Below are positions 61,660-64,000 of a DNA stretch of 64,000 bases, piece after piece. Under the pieces are notes generated by a model. That model made no database searches. It was not told where the DNA came from and saw nothing but the letters and a program-made list of their open reading frames with translations. How positions within the stretch are numbered: the first letter of the stretch is position 1; the number at the start of each line of letters is the position of its first letter. Both the position numbers and the translations under genes were made by a program. The DNA comes from Mansonella perstans (Eukaryota > Nematoda > Chromadorea > Rhabditida > Onchocercidae), in NCBI GenBank assembly GCA_037074765.1, contig JBAMDO010000567.1, positions 310,001 to 374,000 on the forward strand. The letters run 5' to 3'.

Positions 61660-62455
61660 AAAAGAAAAATTTTGTTTTGGATATGATTTCGTTCATATAT
61701 ATATACATATATATGCGTATTATTGTTTATTGCATCTCTCTATGTTTGAACCATTCATTTGTGTGAAATAAATTTCGATTTATTTTAAATTTGACCACAA
61801 AAGGTTTCCTTATTATTTTCTCATTTTCTTCTCTTTTTCATTTTATCTTTTTTCGTTTTTTTTTAATCGATTGAATTTGTACTTATGCACGTTCTTAATT
61901 AAATTTATAAAATCAACTGACTAAATTTTTCATTTCTCTTTTTTTTTTCTTGTGTGTATGTATGTGTGTGTGTAAAATATCATCAAAAAAAAATCAATTT
62001 GTTTAACACAAAAAAGATTGTTGAAAAGTATGCTTGGAATGAAAATAATTTTAAACTTTTAATCTTTCAATGTATCAAATTACTTTTAAGAAATATTTTT
62101 ATCGAAATGATAATTATAGAATTATTTATTATTAAAAAGATTCAATTGAATAGAAAAAGGAATAAAAGAATTGATATTTTATTACATTAACTTATAGCAA
62201 TTAGAGGGAAATTTAGCATTATTTGTAACAAATTTATGCTTACATTGTTAACTTTATAAACTATAAATTGCAAATAGTTTTTTTTTTTGAAAGTTATTAC
62301 AATAAGAATAAGAAGAGAAATGTTTGTAAAATTTATGAGAAAGGTCAAGAATTTGACCTAAATATAAAATAAGTACATGGAATGTTAGTGATCTTTTATA
62401 GGTTAGGAAGAAAGTTGAAAAGTTGAAAAAAGTTTACAACAAGGATGTAAATGTA

Positions 62456-62516
62456 TAGAGAGAGAGAGAGAGAAAGAGAGGAAGGGAGAAGGAGAGAGAG
62501 AGAGAGAGAAAGAAAA
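62456..62516. repeat. (GA)n tract
   Basis: Imperfect GA array within the long intron. Confidence 0.95.
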
Positions 62517-62750
62517 CGCATTAAATGCATTTAATTATTAAATGCATTCAATACTGCCGGCGATAGCATGAAATTAAGAAAAAGTGATCATGGTTCAATC
62601 GATGGCAATGGATTGTGTATGTTAGAGCACATCGACATTGGCGAAATTTTTTTTTTTTGTCGTATCTTTCATTTCATCAAAAATAAGAAGAATCACTTAC
62701 TTTCAAGACTATGCAATGCAATCATCGTATGTTCTGGCATATTTCTTGTT

Positions 62751-63058
62751 TCTAGGATGAAATGTTTTTAAGATGGAATGATCTAGGATGAAATGATTTT
62801 AGGATAGAATGATCTAGGATGAAATGTTTTTAGAATGAAATATTTCTAGGATGAAATGTTTTTAGGATGGGATGTTTCTAGGATGGGATGGTCTAGGATG
62901 AAATGATCTAGGATGAAATGTTTCTAGGATGAAATGTTTCTAGGATGAAATGTTTCTAGGATGAGATGTTTTTAGGATGAAATTTTTTTAGGATCATTTA
63001 GATGCTCATCTAGGATGAAATGTTTCTAGGATGAAATATTTTTAAGATGGAATGAAGT
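62751..63058. repeat. 15-16-bp minisatellite, TAGGATGAAATGTTTC type
   Basis: About 20 units of TAGGATGAAATGTTTC or the 15-base form ending ATC, with one odd insert (ATCATTTAGATGCTC near 62992). Related TTAGGATGAT words recur at 63228-63320. Not the nematode telomere repeat (TTAGGC). Confidence 0.95.
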
Positions 63059-63320
63059 GATAATCGATGCTTTCGAAATTAAAGGAAATGTGCATCTCAT
63101 TAAGTCATAAAATGAGAAGGTTTCTAAGTATCCTTTAATTGTTACACATATCAAATGTCATCTATGGTAGTAGAGAATTTGTAATATCCAATGTAAAACG
63201 TCACGAGAGGATTGTTATCAGGTTTTTAGGATGATGATTTAGCATAATAGCATAATTTTAGGATAATGTTTTACCATAATAATAAGCATTAATAGCATAA
63301 TTTTAGGATGATAATATAGC

Positions 63321-64000
63321 ATAATATAATTTACTTAGTTTACAATCAATGCAATTTTATCTTCTAATACTAATTTTTTATAGCAAATTTTCTCTCTCTC
63401 TCTTCAGATACATTTATTTATATTTATTTACAAATAAGCAAGTTTATTTATTGTCAATGCTCTTTTTATACCTTTCCATATATTTTCTATACTGGCACTA
63501 TTTTAATGATTCAATATTTTTATAAGATCTTTTTTAGGAAGAAAATTGAAAAAGATGATGAATTAATTCAGATGAGTTTTTAGAATAAAATAACTAAAGA
63601 TGCGGAGAACATAAAGAGATCGTTCCAGTCGGGAATAATTATAGCACCAAATTATGAACGACAATGTTTGCCTATCAAATAGTAGCCTAAATCGTCTAAA
63701 CTTTTTTTTATTATAGAAAGAGAAGAAGAATGGATAATTAAAGGATACTTTACTTTTTTATGTTCAGTATCATGTAGTGAAAAACTAAAAGAGTTAATTT
63801 TATGGTTTAAATATTTATTCCAAATTTCTTGCGCACTTTCACTTTATTCTAAATTTTTGAATTTATGCTTAAGCAAGAAATAGTCTATTTTGTGTGTAAA
63901 TAATGTAGTATTAGCATGAAAAGTATATTATCATTTGTCATCTGTCAAAAATTCAGTTTCGGTGCTGTCTATCCTTATTTGCATAAGTGAACTTTCTAAT
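63321..64000. other. intron of the EGL-27-like gene, no exon recognised
   Basis: AT-rich; I looked for the expected continuation of the BAH domain (a GKC...F motif, then ELM2) and did not find it. The next exon presumably lies beyond the window. Confidence 0.5.

Noticed and set aside
62751..63058. Interstitial telomere repeat
   Set aside because: The unit contains TAGGAT, not the nematode TTAGGC hexamer.
63075..63110. Possible next exon of the EGL-27-like gene (AAAG followed by GAAATGTGCATCTCAT)
   Set aside because: It gives R-K-C-x-S-H as hoped but hits a stop after six residues, and the acceptor is poor.
1..64000. Integrated viral, Wolbachia or complete transposon sequence
   Set aside because: No reverse transcriptase, transposase, integrase or bacterial-type gene was recognised on either strand; a database search would be decisive.

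Overview
This window is nematode genomic DNA, most likely from a spirurid or filarial worm. The base composition is very AT-rich by eye. Genes are split into exons of roughly 15 to 250 bases by GT-AG introns with T-rich acceptors ending in CAG or TAG. No bacterial operon features, rRNA, tRNA or CRISPR array were recognised. Species-level assignment is inference.

Left gene-bearing part (1 to 16.3 kb). A complete cytochrome P450 gene lies on the minus strand (1358-4750). Its nine exons have matching phases and encode 499 residues with every P450 hallmark motif. Just upstream on the same strand is a possible three-exon gene for a 71-residue protein (4900-5276). On the plus strand there is an orphan three-exon gene for a 153-residue Cys-containing helical protein (9638-11489). 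After an 82-bp tandem repeat (11687-12001) comes a complete 12-exon ALG6 gene (12269-16120, 541 residues), the ER glucosyltransferase that adds the first glucose to the N-glycan precursor. Exon coordinates were worked out by hand from reading frame, splice signals and family similarity, so individual junctions may be off.

Middle (16.3 to 56.2 kb). This is about 40 kb with no assignable protein gene. Between 18.5 and 24 kb there are a few coding-looking patches, including a GSLPW-type peptide that recalls protein kinase CK1 relatives. From about 26 kb the DNA changes character. Long TG/CA arrays (one of about 330 bp), ATC/GAT arrays, AT arrays and at least a dozen A or T homopolymers of 18 to 36 bases appear, whereas the first 26 kb has none of that length. 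Several short tandem duplications occur, one carrying paired GATA-factor-like sites next to CAG/GTAATT junctions.

Right part (56.2 to 64 kb). The first three coding exons (56281-58746) of an EGL-27/RERE-type chromatin regulator are present, covering an acidic N-terminus and the first part of a BAH domain. The gene must continue past the window, so its third intron is at least 5.2 kb and carries two minisatellites (27-bp and about 16-bp units). A GC-richer island with a perfect 5' splice site at 54339 is a candidate non-coding first exon or promoter for it.

The genes are functionally unrelated (xenobiotic or sterol-type oxidation, ER N-glycosylation, chromatin regulation). I found no convincing novel multi-gene system. 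The points most worth checking are the unannotated small genes, the possible kinase-like exons and the repeat-rich desert in front of the chromatin regulator.
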